IMG/VR virus record: IMGVR_UViG_3300042308_000168
Span: 110,500 to 174,499 of that record
DNA length: 64,000 bases
Source: a virus
Direction: 5' to 3' (one strand)
Both the position numbers and the translations under genes were made by a program. Below the pieces are notes generated by a model, which did not search any database, was not told where the DNA came from, and was given only the letters and a program-made list of their open reading frames with translations. This document shows, piece by piece, positions 1-8,499 of this stretch; position 1 is the stretch's first letter; every line of letters begins with the position of its first letter.

Positions 1-55
1 TCTAGAAACATTTATGAATGAGCGGGTGAAAGAGATTAAGGATCGCTGGAAGTGA
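1..55 (+). CDS. 3' end of a gene cut by the window edge
   Basis: An open frame enters from the left (codons in phase with base 2) and stops at TGA 53-55. The visible tail reads LETFMNERVKEIKDRWK. The next gene starts on GTG inside the same GTGA, the translational-coupling overlap used throughout this genome. Too little is visible for a function. Confidence 0.6.
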   Translation, partial: LETFMNERVKEIKDRWK

Positions 56-267
56 AAGTTGACTTTAACACATTTAAGTCTGGTGATGTTGTAAGATTGA
101 AGCCAGGCTTTCCTTATGTCAATCGTGAACTTCTAATAGATGAGATATACATAATAGACAAGATGATTGCCGACGCTGGTATTGTAACACTTATCGGTCA
201 GCAACCAAATAAAACATTCCCTGAGGATGCTTTTGAACTAGTGAGCAAAGATGACGCTATACAATGA
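52..267 (+). CDS. small protein, possible SH3/KOW-like barrel
   Basis: 71 aa starting on GTG within the preceding stop (GTGA overlap). The sequence FKSGDVVRLKPG followed by short beta-like segments and VTLIG resembles small SH3-like or KOW-like barrels that phages use as binding modules; this is a shape argument only. It overlaps the next gene by 17 bases, so it is probably in the same operon as the putative modification genes. Function unknown. Confidence 0.7.
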   Translation: MKVDFNTFKSGDVVRLKPGFPYVNRELLIDEIYIIDKMIADAGIVTLIGQQPNKTFPEDAFELVSKDDAIQ

Positions 268-1057
268 AACAGCAGAAGACTATCTAAGCCTAATCGGCAA
301 TTGGGTTGATCCCAATCCTGCACCAGTGATTGTAGAACACGAAGGTTATCATGTTGTTCGTGATGACCTTCTTTCTGTTGGTTCTAAGGCGAGAGCCGGT
401 GACTATCTTATTGGTCATGCGACTGAATATGCAAACATAAAAGAGTGGGTGTATGGATCATCGCCTGCAACTGGCTATGCTCAAATCTCCCTCCCCTTCA
501 TTTGCAATCGTTATAACAAAAAAGCCGTAATCTTTATGGCAGAAAGATCGATGGATAAATTACATGAGTATCAAAAGCGTGGCATTGAACTTGGCGGTGA
601 ATATCATTGGGTCCCGAACGGTATGCTTCCGGTTACGCAAAAGAGGGCTAAAGACTATGTTGCAGAATTGCCTGACGAAAGAGCATTACTTCCAATTGGT
701 GTTGAACACCCTACCTCGATTGCTTGTATTATTCGTGTTGCTCGTTCTATTGCGGTTTCTCCCAAAGAGGTCTGGTCCGTAGGATCATCTGGCACTCTAA
801 CGAGAGCATTGCAACTTGCATGGCCTGATGCAGAAGTTCATGTGGTATCTGTAGGACATACAATGGGCCCTAGAGAAATCGGGCGTGCCATACTGCACAA
901 GTCGCCATACAAGTTTGACAAGCCAGTGAAGAAAGAACATACACCGCCTTATCCTTCTGCACCTACCTATGATGCAAAGGTATGGCATGTCATGAAAGAA
1001 TATCACGAAGGACACTCCCGAAAAGAGCCTTGTCTGGTATGGAATGTAGCAGGATGA
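251..1057 (+). CDS. PLP-dependent enzyme, tryptophan-synthase-beta fold
   Basis: 268 aa. The segment RDDLLSVGSKARAGDYLI matches the D-cysteine desulfhydrase/ACC-deaminase pattern in which the lysine (about K46) holds pyridoxal phosphate. SSPATGYAQ (about 69-77) fits the substrate loop after the lysine, and VGSSGTLTRAL (about 176-186) fits the glycine-rich phosphate-binding loop of fold type II enzymes. Family members act on amino acids by beta-elimination or replacement. It overlaps genes on both sides and sits with a GT-B-like transferase and a TSPPY methyltransferase, so I infer a role in making a modified base or nucleotide rather than central amino-acid metabolism. Substrate unknown. Confidence 0.75.
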   Translation: MTLYNETAEDYLSLIGNWVDPNPAPVIVEHEGYHVVRDDLLSVGSKARAGDYLIGHATEYANIKEWVYGSSPATGYAQISLPFICNRYNKKAVIFMAERSMDKLHEYQKRGIELGGEYHWVPNGMLPVTQKRAKDYVAELPDERALLPIGVEHPTSIACIIRVARSIAVSPKEVWSVGSSGTLTRALQLAWPDAEVHVVSVGHTMGPREIGRAILHKSPYKFDKPVKKEHTPPYPSAPTYDAKVWHVMKEYHEGHSRKEPCLVWNVAG

Positions 1058-2031
1058 AGATTTGTATTTGTCGTCTCCGTTCTTCGGCTAACTATATCGT
1101 TCCGTTGGAACATATCATGGACTCATTCTTTGAGTTGCTAAAGTTGTATGTGCGCAATCATCCTGAGCATGAATGGTATTATTACAATTTCGGTTTCAAC
1201 ATGAAGCCTCGTCGTGAACCAGAAGCAATCAAAAATGCAGACATTATCATCATACCCAGTGAAGCAGAGTTCACTTATTGGATCCCTGGTGCTATTCACA
1301 CATTAGATTTGAAACGATCTAATGAGCATCTTGAGACAATCAAACCATACTTTGAAGGCAAGAAGGTCATCATTCTACGGTCAGATCGCCGTGACGATGA
1401 AGAACTATACAGAACTAAAGTCTTCCCTAATATGAACATTACATATGAGACGATTGATGAATGTGACTTTGGTAATGTTCATGGTATGAAATATCGTTTC
1501 ATCAAGAACCATAGTTTTCTTTTCCCTCATGATGAGAAGACGATTGACTTTGTATATTGGGGTTCGGACAAGCGCAAGACAATTGATGGTAAGCTATCAG
1601 GCGACCAGCGCCATACAATTCTAAAACAGATTCATAAGAGCGACCTTGATACATGGTTCATTGGTCGTTTTCATGGTTTCAAGAGAGACCAAAGATGGGG
1701 TAAGATGAAAGACATTCTTCCTACTCTATTGCTTTCACGGTCCACATTATGCTTTAACTGGATGGATCCTAAAGCAACAACCTCAAGATATGTTGAAGCC
1801 GTTGCATGTGGCATCTTTCCCTTTGTCTGGGATAACTATGACGAAGATAAAACCTTTGTCGCTACCGATTGGCAGAGGGTAAGATCATTCGATGAGTATC
1901 TTGACAAGTATCACAGTTTAGAGTATATTGATCACTTCGAAGAAATTGAGAACAAACTTTTTACCGTCCTCAAGACGCCTGACCAATATTATGCACAGTT
2001 TGAAGGAATGCTAAATGCAATGGTTTTATGA
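1054..2031 (+). CDS. putative GT-B-like glycosyltransferase
   Basis: 325 aa; the start at 1054 is chosen because ATG overlaps the previous stop (ATGA) and an in-frame upstream ATG would overlap the PLP gene by 76 bases. The C-terminal half contains WFIGRFHGFKRDQRWG and then SRYVEAVACGIFPFVWDN, which resembles the donor-binding E-x-x-A-x-G segment of GT-B glycosyltransferases. There is no signal peptide or membrane segment, so it is cytoplasmic. With the PLP enzyme before it and the methyltransferase after it, DNA-base glycosylation (compare T4 alpha-gt) is a reasonable but unproven hypothesis. Confidence 0.55.
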   Translation: MKICICRLRSSANYIVPLEHIMDSFFELLKLYVRNHPEHEWYYYNFGFNMKPRREPEAIKNADIIIIPSEAEFTYWIPGAIHTLDLKRSNEHLETIKPYFEGKKVIILRSDRRDDEELYRTKVFPNMNITYETIDECDFGNVHGMKYRFIKNHSFLFPHDEKTIDFVYWGSDKRKTIDGKLSGDQRHTILKQIHKSDLDTWFIGRFHGFKRDQRWGKMKDILPTLLLSRSTLCFNWMDPKATTSRYVEAVACGIFPFVWDNYDEDKTFVATDWQRVRSFDEYLDKYHSLEYIDHFEEIENKLFTVLKTPDQYYAQFEGMLNAMVL

Positions 2032-3631
2032 ACGCAATGACCAGTTACTAAACTCTCCTGTCAATAAGACATTTGAAGAACTGCTATGGATGACCAATGA
2101 TGAGTTTCGTCAGTGGGTCATTGATATGCGTAAAGAGGTTGTGCGCTTATGGGATGAAGAAGGCATTCCTCCTCGTGTGGGTTTTACCAAAGATGGTATA
2201 GTTGATAACTTTCAGAAGATGGTTTCATTTCCAGTTCATGAGTTTGAAACGCTCGACCTTCGCACAGGTGAGAAAGATGTTATTCGTAACACCTCTGTAG
2301 TAGGCAATGCTGTCAATCAATGGTTCCCTACCATGATGAAGACGGGCATTTCATATTCAACAAAAGGCAAGGCTAAGTCGATCTATGATTATTTTGCTGA
2401 TGATGACTATCTGGACACCTTCGTTACTTATGCCTCTAGACACTTTAAGCGTGACTCTTTTTACCATTATTCCAATCCTATTAGCATTGGTGATACCGGA
2501 CGCATAAACAACATTCCATATCATGTTGAGTCTGCTGACCAGTTTATTGAGTTTATGAAAGACAAAGAAGGTTGGGACTACTGGCTTTGCCCTATCAAAG
2601 AAGATAAGGTTTACACAGGCTATTCTGCTACTCTAGGCAAGAAACAGAATGTGATTGTGGACGCTGATTATGCTGATAAGGTACCAGAGCGTTGTCGCAC
2701 CAATGTTGATCGTAACAAGACCAATGCATACACCATTCGTCTATTCAAACTAGGACAGAAGATATTCCCTCTAGGTCTTAAATCATTTAGAGTGTCTTTC
2801 TGTCAGTATGCGGTGAACTATCCACCACTCACCGCTCGTTATCTTTATGAGCGTTTCACTGATCATATCAAGGATCAAGATGTAATCAACATTTGGGATC
2901 CTTCTAGTGGTTGGGCAGGTCGTATCGTAGGAGCTATGTCTGTAGATGACAAGAGAACGATTCATTACATTGGTACTGATCCTAATACAGACCATAACAC
3001 TACTCCTGGTCGCACTAAGTACCATGAAGTGGCAGATTTCTTCAATGAGAATGTAAGAGAGAATGGCAGTCTGTTCCCTAAGTCACACACATATGAGATT
3101 TTTCAGTGTGGGTCTGAGGTAGCACAGTTTCAGCCTGGCTTTCAAAAGTATAAGGGCAAGCTTGATATGGTGTTCACTTCACCACCTTATTTTGCAAAAG
3201 AGGTCTATTCGGATGATCCCGAACAATCTTGTCACAAGTTTTCGCAATATGAGGATTGGGTTGATGGTTTTCTACGACCTACTCTGGAGACTGCCGTTAG
3301 CTACCTACGACCGGATCGTTATCTTCTTTGGAACATTGCTGATGCTGCATTTGATGGGAAGCTATTGACATTAGAGGAAGATTCCTGTAATATATTAAAA
3401 GAGTTGGGAATGGAATATGTCGGAACTCTAAAGATGGCTCTTGCTCAAATGCCGGGCGGAAACAGAATGGTTGAGACTGGTGAAAAGGTAACAATCAACC
3501 CTATTACCGGCGAAGAAGAAACGGAAGTCATCCTTGAAGGCAAGATGAAAAACTTTTGTCAGATTGAAAACAATGGCAAAAAGATCATGCTGAAATATGA
3601 ACCCGTTTTCGTTTTCAGAAAGGTTAAATGA
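2015..3631 (+). CDS. TSPPY-motif DNA/base methyltransferase-like protein
   Basis: 538 aa. The C-terminal half has an AdoMet-binding-like motif IWDPSSGWAGRIVGA (about 294-308) followed by VFTSPPYFAKEVY (about 386-398). TSPPY is the catalytic motif IV of amino-methyltransferases acting on cytosine N4 or adenine N6; the order motif I then motif IV differs from classic beta-class enzymes. The N-terminal ~230 residues (WFPTMMKTGISYS, SIYDYFADDDY) match nothing I recognise and may be a partner or target-recognition domain. It overlaps the GT-like gene by 17 bases. It may modify DNA or an activated nucleotide. Confidence 0.75.
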   Translation: MQWFYERNDQLLNSPVNKTFEELLWMTNDEFRQWVIDMRKEVVRLWDEEGIPPRVGFTKDGIVDNFQKMVSFPVHEFETLDLRTGEKDVIRNTSVVGNAVNQWFPTMMKTGISYSTKGKAKSIYDYFADDDYLDTFVTYASRHFKRDSFYHYSNPISIGDTGRINNIPYHVESADQFIEFMKDKEGWDYWLCPIKEDKVYTGYSATLGKKQNVIVDADYADKVPERCRTNVDRNKTNAYTIRLFKLGQKIFPLGLKSFRVSFCQYAVNYPPLTARYLYERFTDHIKDQDVINIWDPSSGWAGRIVGAMSVDDKRTIHYIGTDPNTDHNTTPGRTKYHEVADFFNENVRENGSLFPKSHTYEIFQCGSEVAQFQPGFQKYKGKLDMVFTSPPYFAKEVYSDDPEQSCHKFSQYEDWVDGFLRPTLETAVSYLRPDRYLLWNIADAAFDGKLLTLEEDSCNILKELGMEYVGTLKMALAQMPGGNRMVETGEKVTINPITGEEETEVILEGKMKNFCQIENNGKKIMLKYEPVFVFRKVK

Positions 3632-3768
3632 TGCATTATACCCCTAACTATTTCGATTTTGATAAGCTTAAGCATACCGGTGAGATTGCGGAAGTTTTCC
3701 TAATGGTCGCTGCCGTTTACATTCTGATCTATTCCGTTTCTTGGCTATATGTATATCTTCGTAAGTGA
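3628..3768 (+). CDS. 46-aa single-pass membrane protein
   Basis: Starts ATGATG overlapping the previous stop (ATGA). The N-terminal half is polar; VFLMVAAVYILIYSVSWLYV near the C-terminus is one membrane helix followed by YLRK, suggesting N-out/C-in or the reverse. It is the last gene before a strong promoter at 3785. Function unknown. Confidence 0.6.
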   Translation: MMHYTPNYFDFDKLKHTGEIAEVFLMVAAVYILIYSVSWLYVYLRK

Positions 3769-3784
3769 TTGATTCCATTAGGAC

Positions 3785-3813
3785 TTGACAAACCCGGCCT
3801 GATTTGCTATACT
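3785..3813 (+). promoter_or_regulatory. sigma70-like promoter for the CobT-like gene
   Basis: TTGACA at 3785-3790, 17-bp spacer, TATACT at 3808-3813. The transcript leader ends with GTGAAAGGA as Shine-Dalgarno before ATG 3839. Confidence 0.85.
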
Positions 3814-3838
3814 TATGAAAATCGTGAAAGGAACACAT

Positions 3839-6022
3839 ATGTCGGATAAGTCGCTTCTTGCTAAACTCCTCGCTACGGAAAACATCACCGTCCAGCGCAA
3901 CCCGGCGCTTAAGACGGCTATGTTTGACCTTAAGAACCGTGTCCTTATGCTGCCCATCTGGCAGGGTATCTCTAATGACCTTGAGGACCTTTTGCTGGTT
4001 CATGAAACTGGTCATGCTCTTGATACTCCGTCTGCCGATGTTTATAAGCAGACTGCCGATGATCTTGCTGCTAAGATTTTTCCTGGTGAGAAAGTCTCCG
4101 AGGCTCTCCGTCGTACCGTTCAAGGCTTCTTGAATGTTATCGAGGATGCTCGTATTGATAAGCGTCAAAAGCGCCGTTATCCTGGCTGCCGTCGCAACTA
4201 TCTTGCTGGCTACAAAGAACTGGTTGAGCGTGACTTTTTCGGTACCGCTAACCGTGATATCAATTCAATGAACTTTATCGACCGCTTGAATATCTATTTC
4301 AAGGGTGGTAATGTGCATATGAATATTACCTTCTCTTCCGAAGAAAAGGTTCTTCTCAAGAAAGTTGAAAACGCTGAAACTTGGGATGATGTTGTTTCTC
4401 TTACTGAGGAAATTTACGCCTATTGTAAGAAGAAACTCGAAGAACAAAATGAAATGGAAATCGACCTAATTGCAGGAGAAGGTGATGATGATGTTGATCT
4501 TGACGACCTTGATTATGAGGAAATTGATGGTGATGAAGGTGATGGAGATGAAAACGGCAAAAGCCAGGGTGTAAGAAGCGAAGGCGAGTCTTCGGGTGCT
4601 GGTGGCTTCGGTAAGGGCGCTGGTCAGTCAGAGGCTCCTTCTAATGCTCCTCGCTCCGAGACTGATGAAACTTGGCAGCGTAAGTCTGAGGAAATTGTTA
4701 AGAACGAAAACTCCACTTTCGTTTATCTGACAATGCCTAATGTCAATTGGGATAAGGCTGTTAATGACTATAAGGTCGTTATCAAAGATTGGCGTGATGA
4801 ACTTTCTGGCAATAAAAAGTCGCCTTATGCTACGCCTCTTAGCAATGCGGCATTTGATGATTGCCGTCGTCTTATGACCCAGTGGAAAATGAAAGAGAAA
4901 GAAACAATCTCTTTCATGGTCAAGGAGTTTGAACAGCGTAAGGCTGCCGAACTTTATGCTCGTATCAATGTGGCTAAGACTGGTGTTATCGACACCAACA
5001 AGCTTCATTCTTACAAGTATAACGACGATATCTTCCGTCGTCTTGCTACTACGCCTAAGGGTAAGAACCATGGCTTTGTTATGTTCATTGACTGGTCCGG
5101 TTCTATGCATTACAACCTTCAAGAGACTTTGAAGCAGTTGTTTTCGCTTACCCTGTTCTGTAAGCAGATTGGTGTGCCTTTCGAGGTCTATGGCTTCAAG
5201 GATTCTGGTGCTGATAATCCGTTCTCTTACATCGGTAAGCAGAATGTGATTAAAGGCTCCCGCTTGGTATTGCGCAACTTCCTCTCTTCCCGAATGAACA
5301 TTCAGGAAATGAATTTCGCAATGTCGTTCCTTTGGGCTGCTGGTATGGGTCATTATCTTGCGAGTGACACAATGGGCGGTACCCCGCTTAATGATGCAAT
5401 CATGATTGCACCCAAGGTCATCCGTGAGTTTACGACTCGTAACAAGCTGGAAATCACGAATGTTGTTTGGCTCACCGATGGCGAGTCGAATGGTTCTGCT
5501 GGTATTGAAAACTCCAACGAACCTCGCAACTTTACAAAGGGGCATAACACTCGTTATTTCTATGTCGATCCGATCACCAATAAGACTTACGATTGGTATC
5601 CTCATCATTGGAGTGCCACTCGTGAAAACACCAATACGCTGCTGCGTATTCTAAAAGATAGCACCGGCTGCAATCTCGTCGGCTTCTTTCTTTACGACTA
5701 CAATAACTTCAAGCGTATTGATAACGAGTATGGTATCTCTAATGGCAATCCCGATGCCTTTACGAAGGCTCGTAAATACTGGAGTGACAACAAATACTAT
5801 CCTGTCAAGAGTGCGGGCTATGATGAGTATTATATCATCAACACCTCTGCCATGAAAGACACGGAGAACAATCTGGAAATCGATAACTCCGGTGATAAGA
5901 AAATGACCGTCAAAAAGATGGCTTCCGCTTTCTCCAAGTTTGCCCAGAAAAAGACGGTAAACCGTGTTCTTTTGCGCCAGTTTGTGGAACGGATTGCTGG
6001 TCATTCCAAGAAAGTAGCGTAA
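3839..6022 (+). CDS. CobT-like VWA-domain protein
   Basis: 727 aa. The start at 3839 follows a GAAAGGA ribosome site; an in-frame ATG at 3815 lies at the expected transcription start and is probably leader, as at the AAA+ gene downstream. An N-terminal HETGH (about 55-59) and IEDARIDKRQKRRYPG mark the CobT/VWA metalloprotease-like region. A very acidic linker follows (about 210-245). The C-terminal von Willebrand A domain has MIDAS motif DWSGS (about 418) plus TMGGTPLND and LTDGES. CobT pairs with the AAA+ protein CobS in cobaltochelatase, and MoxR/VWA pairs act as metal-insertion or remodelling chaperones. The next gene is such an AAA+ protein, so they probably form one complex. No CobN-like chelatase subunit is visible, so the target is unknown. 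Confidence 0.85.
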   Translation: MSDKSLLAKLLATENITVQRNPALKTAMFDLKNRVLMLPIWQGISNDLEDLLLVHETGHALDTPSADVYKQTADDLAAKIFPGEKVSEALRRTVQGFLNVIEDARIDKRQKRRYPGCRRNYLAGYKELVERDFFGTANRDINSMNFIDRLNIYFKGGNVHMNITFSSEEKVLLKKVENAETWDDVVSLTEEIYAYCKKKLEEQNEMEIDLIAGEGDDDVDLDDLDYEEIDGDEGDGDENGKSQGVRSEGESSGAGGFGKGAGQSEAPSNAPRSETDETWQRKSEEIVKNENSTFVYLTMPNVNWDKAVNDYKVVIKDWRDELSGNKKSPYATPLSNAAFDDCRRLMTQWKMKEKETISFMVKEFEQRKAAELYARINVAKTGVIDTNKLHSYKYNDDIFRRLATTPKGKNHGFVMFIDWSGSMHYNLQETLKQLFSLTLFCKQIGVPFEVYGFKDSGADNPFSYIGKQNVIKGSRLVLRNFLSSRMNIQEMNFAMSFLWAAGMGHYLASDTMGGTPLNDAIMIAPKVIREFTTRNKLEITNVVWLTDGESNGSAGIENSNEPRNFTKGHNTRYFYVDPITNKTYDWYPHHWSATRENTNTLLRILKDSTGCNLVGFFLYDYNNFKRIDNEYGISNGNPDAFTKARKYWSDNKYYPVKSAGYDEYYIINTSAMKDTENNLEIDNSGDKKMTVKKMASAFSKFAQKKTVNRVLLRQFVERIAGHSKKVA

Positions 6023-6034
6023 AATCAAACACTT

Positions 6035-6072
6035 AGGAGGGGCTTGACAAAAGCCCTTCCTTCCGCTATAAT
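6035..6072 (+). promoter_or_regulatory. sigma70 promoter whose -35 lies in a hairpin loop
   Basis: TTGACA 6044-6049, 17 bp, TATAAT 6067-6072. An 11-bp inverted repeat (6035-6045 with 6051-6061, one G-T) encloses the -35 and could form a hairpin in read-through RNA from the CobT-like gene. There is no T-run, so terminator function is uncertain. Confidence 0.85.
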
Positions 6073-6105
6073 ATATGCATAATGAGAATTGTGAAAGGAA
6101 CTCAT

Positions 6106-7293
6106 ATGACTAAGGTTGCTGCTGCTCGTACCGAGTTTTTCGACAAGGTGCGTTTTGAGTTTGGTGCTATCCGTGAAATCACTCGTGCCCAGGTTAAAGA
6201 GGTTACTGAAAAGTATAATCTCGCTTGGCCTCATTGGTTCTTGAATGATGCTGACCGCCGTCTCGGTCGTGGTCTTTATGCAATCACCGAGCATGGTTCT
6301 GAAACTGCCGCTAAGGTTGTTTCTAAGCCTGCTAAGGTTGTGGCTCCCGTTGAGCCGACTGTAGCAGTTGCTATGGTTGCTCCGTCTGTTCTTTCGCATA
6401 ATGCTGAAATGTCGCTTGTGCCTGAAAAGGCAACTGGCTATGTCCCGTTTGGCAACTTCCCTGATGTTCGTGCTATTATCAAGTCTCGTAAGTTTTATCC
6501 CGCTTACATTACTGGTCTTTCTGGCAACGGCAAGACTATGATGGTCGAACAGGTTTGCGCTAATGAAAAGCGTGAATGTGTCCGTGTCAATATTACTATT
6601 GAAACCGACGAAGATGATTTGATCGGTGGCTTCCGCCTTGTTAACGGTGAAACTGTCTGGCAGGACGGACCTGTTGTTACTGCCATGACTCGTGGTGCCG
6701 TTCTCCTTCTTGACGAAGTGGATCTTGGTTCTAATAAGATGATGTGCCTTCAGCCTGTCCTTGAAGGCAAGGCTGTTTATCTTAAAAAGACCAATCGTGT
6801 TGTTCATCCTGCTCCTGGCTTCAATGTGATTGCAACTGCAAACACTAAGGGTAAGGGTTCTGATGACGGCCGTTTCATCGGCACCAATGTTATGAACGAA
6901 GCGTTCCTTGAGCGTTTCAGCATTACAATGGAACAAGAATATCCGTCTGCTAAAGTTGAGGCTAAAATCCTCAACAATGTCCTCAATGCTTCTGGTGTTT
7001 CTAACACCGACTTTGTTGATAAGATGGTCACTTGGGCAGATGTTATTCGCAAGTCCTTCTATGAAGGTGCTTTGTCCGAGATTATCTCTACCCGTCGTCT
7101 CGTTCATATCTGCGAGGCTTATGCAATCTTTGGTCAGAACAAAGTGAAAGCAATTGAACTTTGTCTGAACCGTTTCGATGTGGATACTAAGAATGCCTTC
7201 ATGGAACTGTATAAGAAAGTCGATGAGACGATTGACCCGGCTCCTGTGGCTGAACAGGCGACTCCCGATGTTACTGCGGAAGTTGCTTTCTAA
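6106..7293 (+). CDS. CobS/MoxR-like AAA+ ATPase
   Basis: 395 aa from ATG 6106, chosen for the GTGAAAGGA ribosome site; the leader is almost identical to that of the CobT-like gene. Walker A GLSGNGKT (about 136-143), Walker B GAVLLLDEVD (about 198-207), sensor-1 IATANT (about 244) and a downstream ERF arginine-finger-like segment identify an AAA+ ring ATPase of the MoxR/CobS group. These ATPases work with VWA partners to load metal ions or remodel complexes; the partner here is the upstream gene. The N-terminal ~100 residues are Ala/Val-rich and may be a substrate-binding extension. Confidence 0.88.
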   Translation: MTKVAAARTEFFDKVRFEFGAIREITRAQVKEVTEKYNLAWPHWFLNDADRRLGRGLYAITEHGSETAAKVVSKPAKVVAPVEPTVAVAMVAPSVLSHNAEMSLVPEKATGYVPFGNFPDVRAIIKSRKFYPAYITGLSGNGKTMMVEQVCANEKRECVRVNITIETDEDDLIGGFRLVNGETVWQDGPVVTAMTRGAVLLLDEVDLGSNKMMCLQPVLEGKAVYLKKTNRVVHPAPGFNVIATANTKGKGSDDGRFIGTNVMNEAFLERFSITMEQEYPSAKVEAKILNNVLNASGVSNTDFVDKMVTWADVIRKSFYEGALSEIISTRRLVHICEAYAIFGQNKVKAIELCLNRFDVDTKNAFMELYKKVDETIDPAPVAEQATPDVTAEVAF

Positions 7294-7306
7294 GTAATAT
7301 AAGAAT

Positions 7307-7374
7307 ACCCGTGTATAATAAAATGGTGTTGGTGGTTATACACGGGTCCTTTCCTTTCACGACCACCAACACCA
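7307..7374 (+). repeat. interleaved inverted repeats, pseudoknot-capable
   Basis: Arm A (7307-7317, ACCCGTGTATA) pairs perfectly with A' (7337-7347). Arm B (7324-7336, TGGTGTTGGTGGT) pairs perfectly over 13 bp with B' (7362-7374). The order A-B-A'-B', with B directly abutting A', means the two helices either form an H-type pseudoknot or exclude each other. The element fills the gap between the AAA+ gene and the next gene and ends 24 bases before the latter's start codon. Neither helix is followed by a clean U-run. Confidence 0.85.
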
Positions 7375-7398
7375 AAACTTTGAATGGAGAATTATATA

Positions 7399-7620
7399 AT
7401 GGCTACACCCCGTAAGACTCAGATTGAGAAGATTGAAACCGCCCTGCTAAACCATAACACTGGTCCAGGCATTACTGCCGCTTCTATTGCCCGCATGGCT
7501 CGTGTGCCATATGAGGCAGTTGCCAAGCGAGTTTACGATCTTCGTGAGCATTACACCATCTATACCAATTGGCGTAAGGTCAATGGCAAGCGCACCGCTT
7601 TCTATCGCCTTGCTAACTAA
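7399..7620 (+). CDS. 73-aa winged-helix-like DNA-binding protein
   Basis: Start at 7399 follows GGAG with 9-nt spacing. The order PRKTQIEKIETALLNH, then GITAASIARMARVPYEAVAKRVYDL, then TIYTNWRKVNGKRTAFYRL fits helix-turn-helix plus wing: ASIARMARVPYEAVAKRV looks like the HTH and the basic KVNGKRTAFYRL the wing. Probably a small transcription factor or DNA-binding protein. Its 5' leader contains the interleaved repeats at 7307-7374, so its own synthesis may be regulated. Confidence 0.7.
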   Translation: MATPRKTQIEKIETALLNHNTGPGITAASIARMARVPYEAVAKRVYDLREHYTIYTNWRKVNGKRTAFYRLAN

Positions 7621-7644
7621 TTCTTAAAAAGAATACTATATATA

Positions 7645-7676
7645 AGCGTGGTGCCTTTTTGGGCTCCACGCTTTTC
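7645..7676 (+). terminator. rho-independent terminator
   Basis: Stem 7645-7655 with 7662-7672 (AGCGTGG-GCC with GGC-CCACGCT, one T-T mismatch), loop TTTTTG, then TTTT. It ends transcripts of the winged-helix gene. Confidence 0.8.
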
Positions 7677-7692
7677 GTGTATGGAGAACATT

Positions 7693-8499
7693 ATGGAAAT
7701 TAAAATTACAACAGATGAATTGAGAAAGAGAAAGTTGTTTATCGCCACCCCCTGCTACGGTGGTGTTTGCACAGGACTTTATGCCAAAGCATGTTTAGAC
7801 CTTCAAGGGCTGTGCATTCAGTATGGCGTGGAGTGTCGCTTCTCATTCATCTTCAATGAATCTCTAATCACCCGTGCCAGAAACTATCTCGTTGATGAAT
7901 TTCTTCGTTCTGGTTGCACTCATATGTTGTTTATCGACGCCGACATTCAGTTCAATCCACAAGATGTTATCGCCCTTCTAGCAATGGATCGTGATATCAT
8001 TGGTGGTCCATATCCTAAGAAGACAATCAATTGGGCTAACATTGTCAATGCAGTTAAGAACCATGCTGACAAGGAAGGCTTCAATCCTAATGAGCTAGAT
8101 CAGGTCACCGGTGACTTCGTTTTCAATCCAGTTCCTGGTACTAAGTCATTCAGAGTTACCGAGCCAGTTGAAGTTATGGAGATTGGTACCGGCTTCATGA
8201 TGGTAAAGCGTGAAGTGTTTGATACTTATGCTGAAAAGTATCCAGAGTTGAACTATAAGCCAGATCATATCGGTCAGGCCAACTTTGATGGTACTCGCTA
8301 CATTCACGCCTACTTTGATACAGTCATCGACCCACAATCACACCGCTATCTATCGGAGGACTATATGTTCTGTCAGAATGCTCGTGCTATTGGCATCAAG
8401 GTTTGGCTATGCCCATGGATGAAGACTACACATGTTGGAACATATGCGTTCCAGGGTGATCTACCAGCCGTCGCCGCTCTTACAGGTGCTTTGCGATGA
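7693..8499 (+). CDS. GT-A-like glycosyltransferase
   Basis: 268 aa from ATG 7693, preceded by GGAGA; longer in-frame starts run into the terminator. FIATPCYGGVCTGLYAKAC at the N-terminus and MLFIDADIQFNP with a DxD-type motif (about residues 77-79) are typical of nucleotide-sugar transferases of GT-A fold. EIGTGFMMVKREVF and SEDYMFCQNARAIG match the acceptor/ED motif region of GT2-like enzymes. Soluble; target (DNA, virion or host glycan) unknown. It overlaps the dNMP kinase start by 4 bases. Confidence 0.75.
   Translation: MEIKITTDELRKRKLFIATPCYGGVCTGLYAKACLDLQGLCIQYGVECRFSFIFNESLITRARNYLVDEFLRSGCTHMLFIDADIQFNPQDVIALLAMDRDIIGGPYPKKTINWANIVNAVKNHADKEGFNPNELDQVTGDFVFNPVPGTKSFRVTEPVEVMEIGTGFMMVKREVFDTYAEKYPELNYKPDHIGQANFDGTRYIHAYFDTVIDPQSHRYLSEDYMFCQNARAIGIKVWLCPWMKTTHVGTYAFQGDLPAVAALTGALR

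Noticed and set aside
3668-4168. Minus-strand ORF of 166 codons opposite the CobT-like gene start
   Set aside because: It is the shadow of a strongly coding + strand gene and crosses a clear promoter; no ribosome site or recognisable motif.
4628-5608. Minus-strand ORF of 326 codons inside the VWA gene
   Set aside because: The + strand frame carries conserved MIDAS motifs throughout; the long antisense frame results from codon bias.
6025-7107. Minus-strand ORF of 360 codons opposite the AAA+ gene
   Set aside because: Walker A, Walker B and sensor-1 are all on the + strand; the antisense frame has no plausible start context.
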